Positions 33,561 to 44,160 of a stretch of DNA of 64,000 bases are shown piece after piece. Origin of the DNA: Hyperoodon ampullatus (Eukaryota; Chordata; Mammalia; Artiodactyla; Ziphiidae); the NCBI GenBank assembly GCA_949752795.1, contig OX457074.1:30551980-30615979 (forward strand), written 5' to 3'. The notes beneath the pieces are model-generated. The model was not told where the DNA came from. It searched no databases and was given only the letters and a program-made list of their open reading frames with translations. A program made the position numbers and the translations under genes. Numbering within the stretch: position 1 is the stretch's first letter; each line of letters begins with the position of its first letter.

Positions 33561-34850
33561 CTGTGCGCAAGCCGGCTGCCTGCAGCCCCCATCTCCGCTC
33601 TGATGGGACCCACAGCCCTTCGAGCCCTCTGCCAGCGACACCTTCTTGACCACAGGCTGCGTCAGTGATGAGTCACCTCCTTCATTCCAAGGAGGAGCTG
33701 GTTCTGGCCTGGTTACCGCCGGGGTCCGCCCGCAGACCTCTCCAGCCTGTCTCCTCCTGGAGCCCCTCGGCAGTCCTTGTCACCCGCCTTTCCTCAAGCC
33801 CTCTCTTCGGGAGGCCCCGAGTTTACACACACAGACACTATGGTTACTTCTTAGATTGCCTGCTTCCTGGCGACATCATGGGGGACAGTGACCAGGTGAG
33901 TCTGAGGCTCATCCTGGGAGGAGCACCTGGGGCAGGCACCCCCATCTGGAGGGCCAGCTCGGGCTTTGCACACATCAGGTATAAGCAAGTGAGGGGTGTA
34001 CGCTCTGGCAGTAGCCTGGGTCTTCAGTGACATTCAGGTCAGGGGCAGCCTCCCAGCTCTGACACTTGAACAGGCCACGTTCCTTCCTTGGGCCTCAGTT
34101 TCCCCACCGGACCTCTCAGGGGTGCCATGGATGCTGTTAATGCTCACCCACACCCGCCGGGTCCCTTTCGTCAGACCCACGCACCGCCCGAGCTACTGTG
34201 TGTGCTCACCTGCAGGGCTCACTCCTGCACCCTGGCCTGGGCTCCTGGGGCGGAGCCGCTGAACTGTGGGTGACCCCTCATCCACCTCTGTCCCGGGGCC
34301 CTCAGCTAGTGACTGACGAGGGCTGGAGTTGAAAGCCCAGGTCCCACCTACTTCCCCGAGATGGAATTTTTGCGCTGAGCCACCTGCAGCATCCAGCAGG
34401 GGTGGGGCTTCTCCTGAATAAACCACTCACACCAATACTTGTCGATGGGCTCCTTCCAGAATCAGCCAAAGACGAGGGCATAAATCTCCCCCCCACAGAG
34501 CTTGAGCCCACCTGACGTGACCCTGTAATAGAACCTTCCTTATTGCTTATCTCGGAAAGCACCTGTGGTTAATAGGCTCTGATGTTTACCTACCGTTCTC
34601 GAGGAGAGGCCATGCCCCTTCCCGAGGGGGCACCGCGTGGCTCTAATGAAGGAGGAGAACCAGCAACATCGGCAAAGCCCGTTTAAAGCACTTTGTCTTA
34701 GGAATCAAACTCACTTGCTTCTAGCAATGGCTGGCATTGGAAAGTCCCTTGTCTCTCAATATCCCAAATAAGGCAGAAGGAAACTGGGCTTGGATGTTGA
34801 GCAAGAGCCTGCTCATTGCCTGCCCAATATCTAATCTCCCCTTCTCTCAA
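33561..34850. other. Single-copy DNA with a weak MIR trace
   Basis: Inverted MIR-like text (GGGCCTCAGTTTCCCCACCG) lies near 34095. The rest has no recognised exon or repeat. Confidence 0.4.
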
Positions 34851-34854
34851 GGTG

Positions 34855-35240
34855 ACCAGGTGAGCAGCTAAGACTACCTTTCCCACTTCCCTAGCAAACA
34901 GGTTGGCTAATGACATACAAGCAGAAGTTGCTGGGCAGGACTTCCAATAAAGCTCCTAAAGAACTCGTGTATGCTCCTATTATTTTCTTCCTTTTTCTGC
35001 CTGCCTGGAACATGATGGCTGGCACTCCAGAGGCCATTTTGTGACCTTGAGGATGGAGCCAAACTCTAAATATGGCAGAACAGAAAGAGGATTGGGGGTT
35101 CCCGATGATGCTCTAGAATTATCATACCTGTCCTGGGAGTCCCTGACTTCTTTGACCTGTGAGAATAAACCTCTGTTTTATCTAAGCTACTATTTCCCAG
35201 GTCTCTGCTACTTGCAGCTAAATACAGTTTATAACTAGTA
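34855..35240 (+). repeat. Old interspersed repeat, family not resolved
   Basis: CCTGGAACATGATGGCTGGC, CAGAGGCCATTTTGTGACCT, and GTGAGAATAAACCTCTGTTT followed by AAGCTACTATTTCCCAGGTC resemble a common mammalian LTR- or DNA-type repeat. I cannot name it with confidence. Confidence 0.4.
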
Positions 35241-35266
35241 TAGATGTTACCACACATCTACAGTTT

Positions 35267-35470
35267 CGGGGTTTTTTTTGCGGTACGCGGGCCTCTCACT
35301 GCTGTGGCCTCTCCCGTTGCGGAGCACAGGCTCCAGACGCGCAGGCTCAGCGGCCATGGCTCACAGGCCCAGCCGCTCCGCGGCATGTGGGATCTTCCCG
35401 GACTGGGGCACGAACCTGTGTCCCCTGCATCGGCAGGCGGACTCTCAACCACTGCGCCACCAGGGAAGCC
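35267..35470 (-). mobile_element. Short-form CHR-2 SINE
   Basis: Antisense short form. The flanks CACATCTACAGTTT and CATGTCTACAGTTTT are the target duplication with small changes. Confidence 0.95.
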
Positions 35471-35759
35471 CATGTCTACAGTTTTGATCCGAAGTGAAAC
35501 AGGGTTCTCTCTTCCCAGTCTCTCCTTCACAAGGGCCACCTGGTCCTGCTCACAGAGACTTGACTAGAAGGAGCAGGTGACCGTTTATATCACCGAGAAA
35601 ACTACACCAACCCTGCAGCCCAGGCCTGCTTAAGACAATGGAGAATTCCACCTTCTAGCCTAGGGCCAGAGTGGGGACTTCCTGGTTCTGCACAGAAAAG
35701 GGGGAAACGCAAGTGGACACAATCCAGGGCTTTACCATCTCCATCTAATGAATGACAGT

Positions 35760-36165
35760 GACAGAGAATCAAAGTGCCAGAGCAGCACTGTTCATAATAG
35801 TGGGAAAAACCCTGGAAACAGCCAAATGTCCACAAGCAGTAAAATGGATCAATTGTGTGTCTTCACCCAGTGGGCACGACGTCACTGAATGGAAACACAC
35901 CTCTTGCAGGTGTGACGTCCAAGAGAAGACACTGGATATGGAAGACCGTCGGCTGTGTGATTTCATTCCGAACATGAAGTTCAAAACCAGGCAAAACCGA
36001 TCTGTGGGTGGGAAATCAGGATGGCCATTACCCTTGGGAAAGGCAGTAGTGGGGCAAAGGGGACTCTGGGCTGTAGTCCCACAAATGTGGTCACTTTTCA
36101 GATTCAGTGAGCTGTATAATTACGATTTGTGCAAATGTCTGCGTGTGGGTTGAACTTACAGAGAA
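35760..36165 (+). mobile_element. Old L1 3' fragment
   Basis: AGCACTGTTCATAATAGTGG, AAACAGCCAAATGTCCACAA and TTCAGTGAGCTGTATAATTA are in L1 sense order near the 3' end. Confidence 0.6.
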
Positions 36166-36323
36166 TTGGTGGTGATGGACCCAGAGGAGGGAGGTGACCT
36201 AGTTTGGCAGGTGTAACACAAAGCAGGCTCAGCACGTGGTGGGGTCTCGATAAGTGGCATTACGCCCCGTGTGGAACTTTCGGTGGAAAGGGTTGGGTGC
36301 TCTCTAGCGTGTAGGTCAGCTTT

Positions 36324-36448
36324 TTTTTTTTTTTTTTTCTGCTGCACCACGTGGTATGCAGATCTTAGTTCCCTGACCAGGGATCGAACCCGCACCACCT
36401 GCAGTGGAAGCTCAGAGTCTTCACCACTGGACCGCCAGCGAAGTCCCA
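36324..36448 (-). mobile_element. Short CHR-1-type SINE
   Basis: T-run of about 16 bases, inverted B box GATCGAACCC, right end ACCGCCAGCGAAGTCCC. Flanks CGTGTAGGTCAGCTTT and ACGTGGGTCAGCTTT are the target duplication. Confidence 0.9.
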
Positions 36449-36761
36449 ACGTGGGTCAGCTTTGAAAAGGGGCTTTGCTCAGGAGAGTGGCTGTCGCTGT
36501 GGCACTTGGGGTGCCGTGGCCAGTGCAAGGTGGCAGGGGTGGATGGTATGTGTCTGGGCAGGCAGCCTAGACCCCCCCCACCACAAACAGCACCGGCGGT
36601 CCTTCCCAGCCCCCCCACCTGAGAGGCCCAGCTTGTCTCTGGGCCATGGGGCTGGGGCAGTGGCAGGAAACCCTGTGTACTACGCATCCTATGCACGGCT
36701 CTGCTATATACCTTAGGTCTCTTTACGATAATTGCCTAAGGTAATTATTACCATTGCAATC

Positions 36762-36825
36762 AGAGTGTTAATCAGGGTTCTTTTGGTTGCAAGTGAAGAA
36801 AATCAACTCAAACTGGCTTAACCAG
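36762..36825. repeat. Old interspersed repeat fragment
   Basis: TAATCAGGGTTCTTTTGGTT followed by GCAAGTGAAGAAAATCAACT and CAAACTGGCTTAACC recurs widely in mammalian genomes. Family not resolved. Confidence 0.4.
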
Positions 36826-36894
36826 AGAGTAAGAGAGAGAAGGAAGGGGGGGAGGGGAAGGGGAAAGGGGGGAGGGGAGAAGGGGGGAAGGAGG
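36826..36894. repeat. Polypurine GA/GGGA tract
   Basis: An almost pure purine run on the plus strand with many G-runs of four or more. Could form triplex or G-quadruplex structures. This is inferred from composition only. Confidence 0.9.
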
Positions 36895-36909
36895 CGTCCA
36901 CATAGATCC

Positions 36910-37870
36910 ACCCCACAGTTAGTAGCTGCTATGCGGTTTCCCATATTGTGAACATACTATCATTTATTCTCCTTTTGATAGAAATCTGAATTGTTACCAA
37001 CTTGACCAAAGGCCGCGTGTGTGGACCTTTGCACAGCAGGGCAGATACTCCTCCCGAGCTGCTTCTCACAGGGGGCATCTTGGACAAAGGGGAGCACGCG
37101 TGCGGATCCTGTAACTTGGTGGGCGTGCCAGTGCCCACTGGGAGCTCTGCACCGTGACGCTTTCACCCCAGGGCTCTCTCCCCACATCCTTGGTGATGTC
37201 TGAGTTGGCTTTTCAGTCTGTGCCAACCTGGTGGGCCCGTGGCGTCTTGTCCTTTTGTTTCCTGCTTCTTTGCTCCCGGGTCACGTGTGCTCTCGTGTGT
37301 GTGACAGCTGGTGGCACTTGTGCACGTCACCTCTTGGTGTCCTTTTCCGAATTGCTATTTGTTTGCCCGTTAGACTGATGGGTGGCATCCTCATACTACT
37401 TCCAGCATGTGGATTGTCTTTCATGACCACAGAGTTAGTGCTGGGATTGACAGGGTTTGGTGGTTCACTGATTACAGGTTTTATATCTTGAGACATAGTA
37501 TGAGCAGTTTCAGCTGCATCCTGTTGACAATGTCCACCTTCACACTCTATCTTTTTTGGTTCTAAGATATCTCCTTTTCCTCCTTTAACTTTAATAACTC
37601 TGACTTTGATTTCCTTGGGCTTTTTCTCTTTTTCCATTTCCTAGAAAAGATTTGTACAGCCTTTTTACATAGTGGATGTTGACCCTCTGTCCTGGTTTGA
37701 CTGGTTACTGACAATTTCTCAGTTGATCATCTCACTTCCAGCCCTGTTAACGGGGGTTTGTGTGTTTGTTTTGTCCTGTGTTTGGCCTTTGGAAGCGTTT
37801 CACGCTCATGTGATCAGATTTGTCATTCTTTCCCTCCGTCGTTTCTGGTTTCTGTATTAGGAGCCCCCAC
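36910..37870 (-). mobile_element. Old L1, antisense, interrupted
   Basis: Weak antisense L1 3' signals: GAATTGTTACCAACTTGACC, GGTGATGTCTGAGTTGGC near 37190, and further traces at 37650-37860. The segment at about 37370-37645 does not fit L1 and is listed separately. Confidence 0.4.
37281..37637 (-). pseudogene. Unrecognised 118-codon ORF, possible small retrocopy
   Basis: I do not recognise this product. The minus-strand ORF starts at ATG 37637-37635, directly after an in-frame TAG codon and GAA. Its first 30 residues are lysine-rich (KEKKPKEIKVRVIKVKGGKG), followed by a short Cys-containing segment and a polar, Pro/Ser/Asn-rich part. The last 20 or so codons lie in L1-like sequence, so only about 37370-37637 may be foreign. 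The part is AT-richer than its surroundings, with ordinary-looking codon use. No A-tail, target duplication, domain or neighbouring exon is visible. It could be a decayed retrocopy piece, an exon of an unknown gene, or chance. Confidence 0.25.
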
Positions 37871-38860
37871 TCTTAGGCTACATTCTTGGCTTTCCTCTTC
37901 AGTCTGCCCTGCCGTTCTCTCTAGGTTGACTCCCCTGCATCCCATTGTCTCTGGCCCTTCATGGAAAGCCAGGTGGCCATCCACAAGAGCAAACTCCAAG
38001 CACCCCATCCAGGACCCCCCACCCTCCCGTCCACTTCTGTGACCCACCTTGGGGTCCACCTCTCACTTTCCTCTTCTCTGGAGCCTCAGAGCCCAGCCTG
38101 GTCGCCCCTCCCTGACCTGACAGCAACGCTCAACACACCTGCTCACCAGCACCACCCAGCCCGGGCCAGGGATCAGCATGCAAGGTCATTGTTTCTCCAG
38201 AAGGGAGTCATCGGGTCATCCAGATGATTCGGGAATGATCTAGAATCACCTGTGGCTTTGCCCCAGGTCTGCCCTCCTGGTGCCTCCTTCCTGCCTTCTC
38301 AGCCCGAACTCCCCCGTGTCTGTCCCGCTGCCCGTGATGGAGCACTTCACCTACAGACCAGGCTTGTCACAAGCTTGCAGACAGGAGTCCAGAGAAGCAC
38401 ACCGTGTGAGCTCCTGCAGCGGGCTCTGTGGTCCTCTCCTCCCCTGCTGGCCAGTGGCAGGGGGCGTAGGGAGCACGGTCGGCCTTGCAAATATCTCCAC
38501 GGATGGAGCAGCTGTAGGAAAAAGGTTGCTGTTAATGAACCACATCCTGCCAGGTCAGCTCCCAGGCCGGTACCTGGCAGCCTCCTCATTGCTCCTGGCT
38601 CCCGGGACCATGCCCGGCACTCCTGGGGCCCGTGCCAGGGTGGCCTGTGTGGCCAGGAGCAGCTGTTCCCCTCCATGCCCTCTGTGGGCTCCGGAAGACC
38701 CTGCCCTGCAGGTGGCAGGAAGGAGGCCCCTGCAGCCATAGCCAGTCTGGTTCTCACCTTCCCCTCCTGTTTTCATTGGCAAAGGGCCCCAGCCGATGTG
38801 GTGGGGAGCCCTCAGGTGCGCCGGCGGATGCCTGGTTCCCAGATGCTTGGCAGTGTGCTC
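37871..38860. other. Single-copy DNA, no gene recognised
   Basis: No repeat family or exon recognised. Overlapping ORFs on both strands (up to 234 codons) share no protein signature. Confidence 0.4.
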
Positions 38861-38959
38861 AGGTCAGCACACATTTCTGCAGCATTCACTGTATCTTCTT
38901 GGTTCACTTGGGAGATTTTGTGGAGTGCCTGCTTTTACTTCTTCTATGACCCCTGACCC

Positions 38960-39085
38960 TTGCTTCTGTTTTGCCGAGTGCCTGCTATATGCTAGGCTCT
39001 CTTCTACGGGCTGGGGATGCAGCCTTGAGCAAAGATGTCACTTTGTGTCCTCCCGGAAGCCGGCAACAAGACAAGCTAGAAATGC
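38960..39085 (+). repeat. Old interspersed repeat, MIR/L2-like
   Basis: GAGTGCCTGCTATATGCTAG, GCTCTCTTCTACGGGCTGGG and GATGCAGCCTTGAGCAAAGA follow a common ancient mammalian repeat. Family not resolved. Confidence 0.45.
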
Positions 39086-39657
39086 AAGGAACATTGGGGG
39101 ATCCCCCTGCAGTAAGTGGGAAGGGGGCCTGAGCAAGCAGGGGGAGGCTCCAGCCCACAGAGGAGTCTGTGGGAGGGCCAGCAGGGGCCTCGGCCAGGCC
39201 AGCGGTGCAGCTGGAGGCCGTCGGCTGACGGCACTTCTTGTGGCAGCGTCTCTGGAAGGGGCATTGAGCAGCACACACACAGCCCCCGCCCCCTGGCTGC
39301 CACGGCGAGATGGCATGCAGCTGACATCCTCCCAGGATGCAGGGGTCAGACAGCATACCAGCTGCATTCTCCTTCTGGTATAGAGGCCGGTGCCAGTGTC
39401 TGGAAGGAAGAAGGCACCCCTCCTCCCTCCTTTGCTCCCTGCTGCTACAGACAGGGATGTGATGGTGAACCATCTCGAGCCTCATGGCAAGACAAACGCC
39501 CTAGGGGTGGCCGGAGGGAAGCCAGGGCCCAGTGACTGCCAAGCAGAGTCTCTATGCCAGCCCTGCACAGCCTCCCTCCAGACCAGGTGCAGGAGAGGTG
39601 GCTGCTGTCTGTTTAAGCCACTGGTGTTACAGGTGACAGACCCTATATCCTAAATAT
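39086..39657. other. GC-rich single-copy DNA
   Basis: No exon or repeat recognised. ORFs overlap on both strands. Confidence 0.4.
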
Positions 39658-39675
39658 AGGGATCCCATTCTTTTT

Positions 39676-40022
39676 TTTAAAAATTTATTTATTTATTTAT
39701 TTATTTATGGCTGCATTGGGTCTTTGTTGTTGGGTCTTCGTTGCTGCACGTGGGCTTTCTCTAGTTGCGGTGAGCAGGGGCCACTCTCCGTTGTGGTGCA
39801 TGGGCTTCTCACTGCGGTGGCCTCTCCCGTTGCAGAGCTCAGGCTCCAGGCATGCGGGCTTCAGTAGTTGTGGCTCGTGGGCTCTAGAGCACAGGCTCAG
39901 TAGTTGTGGCGCACAGGCCCAGTTGCTCCACGGCATGTGGGATCATCCCAGACCAGGGCTCGAACCCGCATCCCCTGCATTTGCAGGCAGATTCTCAACC
40001 ACTGCGCCACCAGGGAAGTCCC
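39676..40022 (-). mobile_element. CHR-2-type full-length SINE
   Basis: Antisense copy with an (ATTT)n tail. Perfect 18-bp target-site duplication AGGGATCCCATTCTTTTT at 39658-39675 and 40023-40040. GGGTCTTTGTTGTT/GGGTCTTCGTTGCT is duplicated inside. Confidence 0.95.
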
Positions 40023-40169
40023 AGGGATCCCATTCTTTTTGTCCACAACAGGACTCTGTCCAACAGACAGTGGCTGGAAAAGATCTCACCAGCCCCCAAG
40101 CCCCAGCCCTTAGCACGGAAGCTTAGTTGGGGGGAGGGAGGACAAGGGTGGAACTCCTTTGGGGTACAC

Positions 40170-40750
40170 GATGCCGTTTTCTATTGGTAAAATATACATA
40201 ATGTAAAATTTGCCACTTGAACCGTTGTGTTTAGTTCAGTGGCATTAAGTATATTCGTTGTCGTGCAGCCATCACCACCATCATCTCCAGAACTTTCTCA
40301 TCTTCCCAAGCTGAAACTCTGCCCCCGATAAGCCCTCACTCCCACCCCTCCCCCAGCCCCTAACCCACCCTTCTACTTCCTGTCTCTGGACTGGGACTCT
40401 AGGGACCTCCTATGACTGGAATCATACTGTGTTTGTCCTTCCATGTCTTGCTTATTTCACTAACGTCCTCAAGGTTCATCCATGTTGTAGCAGGTGTCAG
40501 TTTCCTTCCTTTTTAAGGCTGAGTAATATTCCACTGTGTGGATGGACCACATTTTGTCGTCCATTCATTTGTCAGTGACACTTGGGTGGTTTCTATCTTC
40601 GGCTGACTGACGCTGCTGTGAACATGGGTGTACAAGTAGCTCTTAGAGTCCCTGCTCTCATTTCTTTTGGGTATATTTATACCTGTAAGTGGAATCACTA
40701 TATAATAGGTTAATTCTACACATGGCCTTTTAACTCGTTTTTAACTTACT
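40170..40750 (-). mobile_element. L1 3'UTR, antisense
   Basis: GGTAAAATATACATAATGTA, TAGTTCAGTGGCATTAAGTA, CTGAGTAATATTCCACTGTG and TCATTTCTTTTGGGTATATT are in antisense L1 3'UTR order. Confidence 0.85.
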
Positions 40751-42500
40751 TGGAGCCTGAGTCCTAACAGGGCCAGGGTCCTCCCAGACCAGCCGGGAGG
40801 TGGTCAGTCCTGTCCTCGGTCAGTCCTGTCCTCTGGGGCCGAGCCGGGCCAGAGCCCTGGGTGCCGTGGCCCAGGAGGCCTGAGGCGTGTGGCTTTCTTG
40901 GGCTGGGGTCCGAGGCTGATGGTATTCTTTCGGCCCCGTCTCCAGGGCTGGAGGGCTTGGCATGAGGACCCCTCAGAAACACTTTTCCCCATGACGGTGC
41001 AGCTGCCATCAGGAGGGCCACCCGGGAGGGTCGGTGGCCCTGGGCCGAGATGCAGCTCCAGCCGCTAGCTCTCCAGAGGCCGGGCAGTCAGGGCCAGTGT
41101 GGCCGCCACAAACCTTCAGGCGGACCAGGGGACTCCTTGGGAACGAGGGCACTAGGCCTCCCCTCCTGAGTCACGGGAAGGGCACGGGCTGAGCCCAGAG
41201 GCCCCGGTCTCCCTCCTGGGGCCTCACCTGGCTCCCAGGTGAGTCCCACCTGCCAGATCCTGGGTGGGGGCTCTCTTTGGGGGTAAAGCCCCTGCCGCGT
41301 CCCCCAGAAGAGGGGGAGCCATGCGGGTGGGCAGGGAGGGGCTGAGGGAGCCCTCAGGCAGGACCCCTGACTGCCTGCTGGGAGGCTGCTCGCAGAGGAA
41401 GTTGCAAAACCTTCCTTGGGACTAATTTGGGTTTTGGTTCGGGGCCAACCAGGCCTCTCTTTATGGCTCTGAGAACGTTCCCGGCGGTAGACATTCCTTC
41501 CGTGACGTGGCTTCATGAACACTAGACTCCCGGGTTCTTCACCCCTTCCTGGGGGGCCGCCTGCTCAGCCTCTCCGAAAGCCTTCGCACTGGGGAGGGAA
41601 CGACTGCCAACACACGGGACAAAGGGGCTGATTCCCCTCCTGTACCAGTAACGGTCTCGCTACGGGGCGCTCGATCGGGGGGCCTGGTCCCAAGCCCTCT
41701 TCACGGTGGCTCCCCGGGTGCTCATGGAGGAGGAGGCCTGGGGTGCCGCGTGGGCAGCAGAGCCAGAGCTGGACCCCGAGGGAAGCAGTGCCCTGGCCTC
41801 CCTGTGCTGTCCTGCTCTTCCCGGGCCTGCCCTCACATCACTCCTCATGACTGACAGACGGTGACAAATGGCGGAAAACGGACCAAGGACACAGACGATG
41901 CACAGAAGGAAAGAACCCCAAATGGTACCCCTGCATTCAAGGGAAACAGCGAGGCCCAGTTGGGACATGCTGGACTGGCCAGGGAGCCTGGGGCAGGTGC
42001 CCTGCGTGGCGGGCGTGGCGGGCGTGGTGGGTGTGGCGATGGTATAACCTTTCTGGAATGCCGAGACGCCTGCCACCAGGCAGGACCCACCAAATGCCTT
42101 TAAACGCCAGCAGTGTCCCCCCAGTCCTCCCGCCTTAGAATCTCCCCGAAGAGCCTGCTCAGAGGCGCGCGCGGCAGAGATGAACGGATAAAGCACTGCT
42201 TACGCAGGTGAAAAATACACAAATTCCAACAAAAGGAAATCGTGGGCAGGCTGCTGGGGAGCCATTCAAAGTGATGTTTTGGAGGGAATTTTTGTTACAC
42301 AGGAAAATGCTCATCATATAATGTTACACGAAAAGGCCAGGATACACAGATGTGTATGTTTAGGGAAAGAGGGTACGTGATTGCTTGCGAGCCAGGCGTT
42401 GAGCCGGTGAACGGGCCGCCTCCCTGAGGACTAAGGGACCAGGTACCAGGGCCGGGAGACCCGCTTCCCTGCCTTGTGAACGGCTGAGATCTCTGTTGTG
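40751..42500. other. GC-rich single-copy DNA
   Basis: No supported exon. Contains a 9-bp tandem repeat at 42005-42040. ORFs of 130-180 codons on the minus strand lack recognisable domains. Confidence 0.4.
42005..42040. repeat. Four copies of a 9-bp GCGTGGCGG-type unit
   Basis: GCGTGGCGG, GCGTGGCGG, GCGTGGTGG, GTGTGGCGA in direct tandem. Confidence 0.85.
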
Positions 42501-42506
42501 TACATG

Positions 42507-42657
42507 TATTATTATTATTATTATTATCATTATTTATTATTATTATTATTATTATTTTGCGCGGCATGTGCGACCTTAGTTCCCCAGCCAGGGCTGGAAC
42601 CCAGGCCCCTGCAGTGGAAGCGCGGAGTCTTAACTACTGGACCGCCAGGGAAGTCCC
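42507..42657 (-). mobile_element. Short CHR-1-type SINE with expanded (ATT)n tail
   Basis: The 3' tail (left side) is an (ATT)n microsatellite at 42507-42557. The body has inverted B box GCTGGAACCC and ends ACCGCCAGGGAAGTCCC. Flanks TACATGTATTATT and TACATGAATTATT look like the target duplication. Confidence 0.9.
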
Positions 42658-42659
42658 TA

Positions 42660-43700
42660 CATGAATTATTTTAAAAGTTTCTGTCCTGAAATAATTCCAA
42701 ACCTACAGAAAATTATTAAGAGTTAAAAAAAAGAACTTCCGGGGCTTCCCTGGTGGCGCAGTGGTTAAGAATCCACCTGCCAATGCAGGGGACACAGGTT
42801 CGAACCCTGGTCTGGGAAGATCCCACATGCCGCGGAGCAACTAAGCCCATGCGCCACAACTACTAAGCCTGCGCTCTAGAGCCTGCAAACCACAACTACT
42901 GAGCCTGCGTGCCACAACTACTGAGGCCCGTGCGCCTAGAGCCCGTGCTCCGCAACAAGAGAAGCTACGGCAGTGAGAAGCCCTCACACCGCAGTGAAGA
43001 GTAGCTCCTGTTTGCCTCAACTGGAGAAAGCCAGTGCGCAGCAATGAAGACCCATCGCAGCCAAAGGAAAAAAAAAAGAATAAAAAGAACTTCTGTGACA
43101 CCCTTCACCTTGGATCACCGTGGTCATCGTTTGATCACGTTTGTTTTCTCACTCACACTTTGTGATGATGTGGAGTTACACGATGCTGCACGTTGTGCTT
43201 TACGTTATATGCGTCATATGTGATGATTACACGCGGTGATGTATCACGTGTACACGTTTACCGAGGTGTTTTTGTGAGCCACTCGCTGGTAAACTGCAGA
43301 CCGCATGTCCTTCACCCTGATGACTTCAGGGCGATCCCCTAGGGTCCTGAGATCAGGGGCGTTCTCTTCCCCACAGCGCAGTGATGGAATTCACAAAGTT
43401 AGCAACAAATAGGCCTGGTATACAGTCCATATTCGAACTCTGTCACCGGCCCAATACCGGCCTTTAAAGCCCTTCCCCCCACCCCCATCTCCCACCCAAA
43501 CCAGGGTCACATCTATTTCACTTCCTTTAATCCTGGAAACGGTCCTCAGCCTTTCTTCGTTTTCCATGACTATAGACAGTTGCTTTGTATAAAGTCTGTC
43601 TTCAGGTCTGTCTGGTGTTTTCTGGTGATTAGCTTTGTCTCGGGGATATCGCAGCAGCGACCCCGCAAGGGAGTGAGCCTGAGCTAGGAAGCTGAGCGTC
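42660..43700 (-). mobile_element. Old L1 fragment, antisense
   Basis: AATAATTCCAAACCTACAGA, GGTAAACTGCAGACCGCATG, CGTTTTCCATGACTATAGAC and TCTGTCTGGTGTTTTCTGGT follow antisense L1M-type order. Interrupted by the SINE at 42740-43081. Confidence 0.55.
42740..43081 (+). mobile_element. CHR-2-type full-length SINE
   Basis: Complete copy. Perfect 12-bp target-site duplication AAAAAGAACTTC at 42728-42739 and 43082-43093. Confidence 0.95.
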
Positions 43701-43714
43701 CTTGCCTGCAGTAA

Positions 43715-44160
43715 AAATCCTTGTACTAGTGTCATTTGTACACGTGCAAATGTCCCTGCAGGATAAATTCCTAGCAGGGAGTTTTTAGGTCAAAAGGCAC
43801 GTGCATGAAAAAAATGGGACTTCCCTGGCGGTCCAGTGGTTAGGATTTGGCACTTCCACTGCAGGGGGCACGTGTTTGATCCCTGATCGGGGAACTAAGA
43901 TCCCACATGCCACCTGGCACGGCCCAAAAAAAAAAGTGCACTCCCAGCAGCAATGTGTGAGGGCCTGTGCCTCACACCAACACCAGCACAGTGTCTTCAC
44001 TGCCAACCCATAGGTGAGAAATGGAGTTGGACTGTACTTTCAATTTGCACTTCTATTTTGAATAAGACTAAACATCTTTTCAAAAGTTTAAGACTCAGTT
44101 GTATTTCCTGTTCTGTGGGCTGTCTGGTCATATTTGTGCTCACTTTTCTGTTGCAGTTTT
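43715..44160 (-). mobile_element. Old L1 fragment, antisense
   Basis: GATAAATTCCTAGCAGGGAG, AAAAGGCACGTGCATG, and after the SINE TTCAATTTGCACTTCTATTT and GACTAAACATCTTTTCAAAA are in antisense L1 order. Probably continues the element at 42660-43700. Confidence 0.55.
43816..43935 (+). mobile_element. Short CHR-1-type SINE
   Basis: GGGACTTCCCTGGCGGTCCA start and GGCACGGCCCAAAAAAAAAA end. No clear target duplication. Confidence 0.9.
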
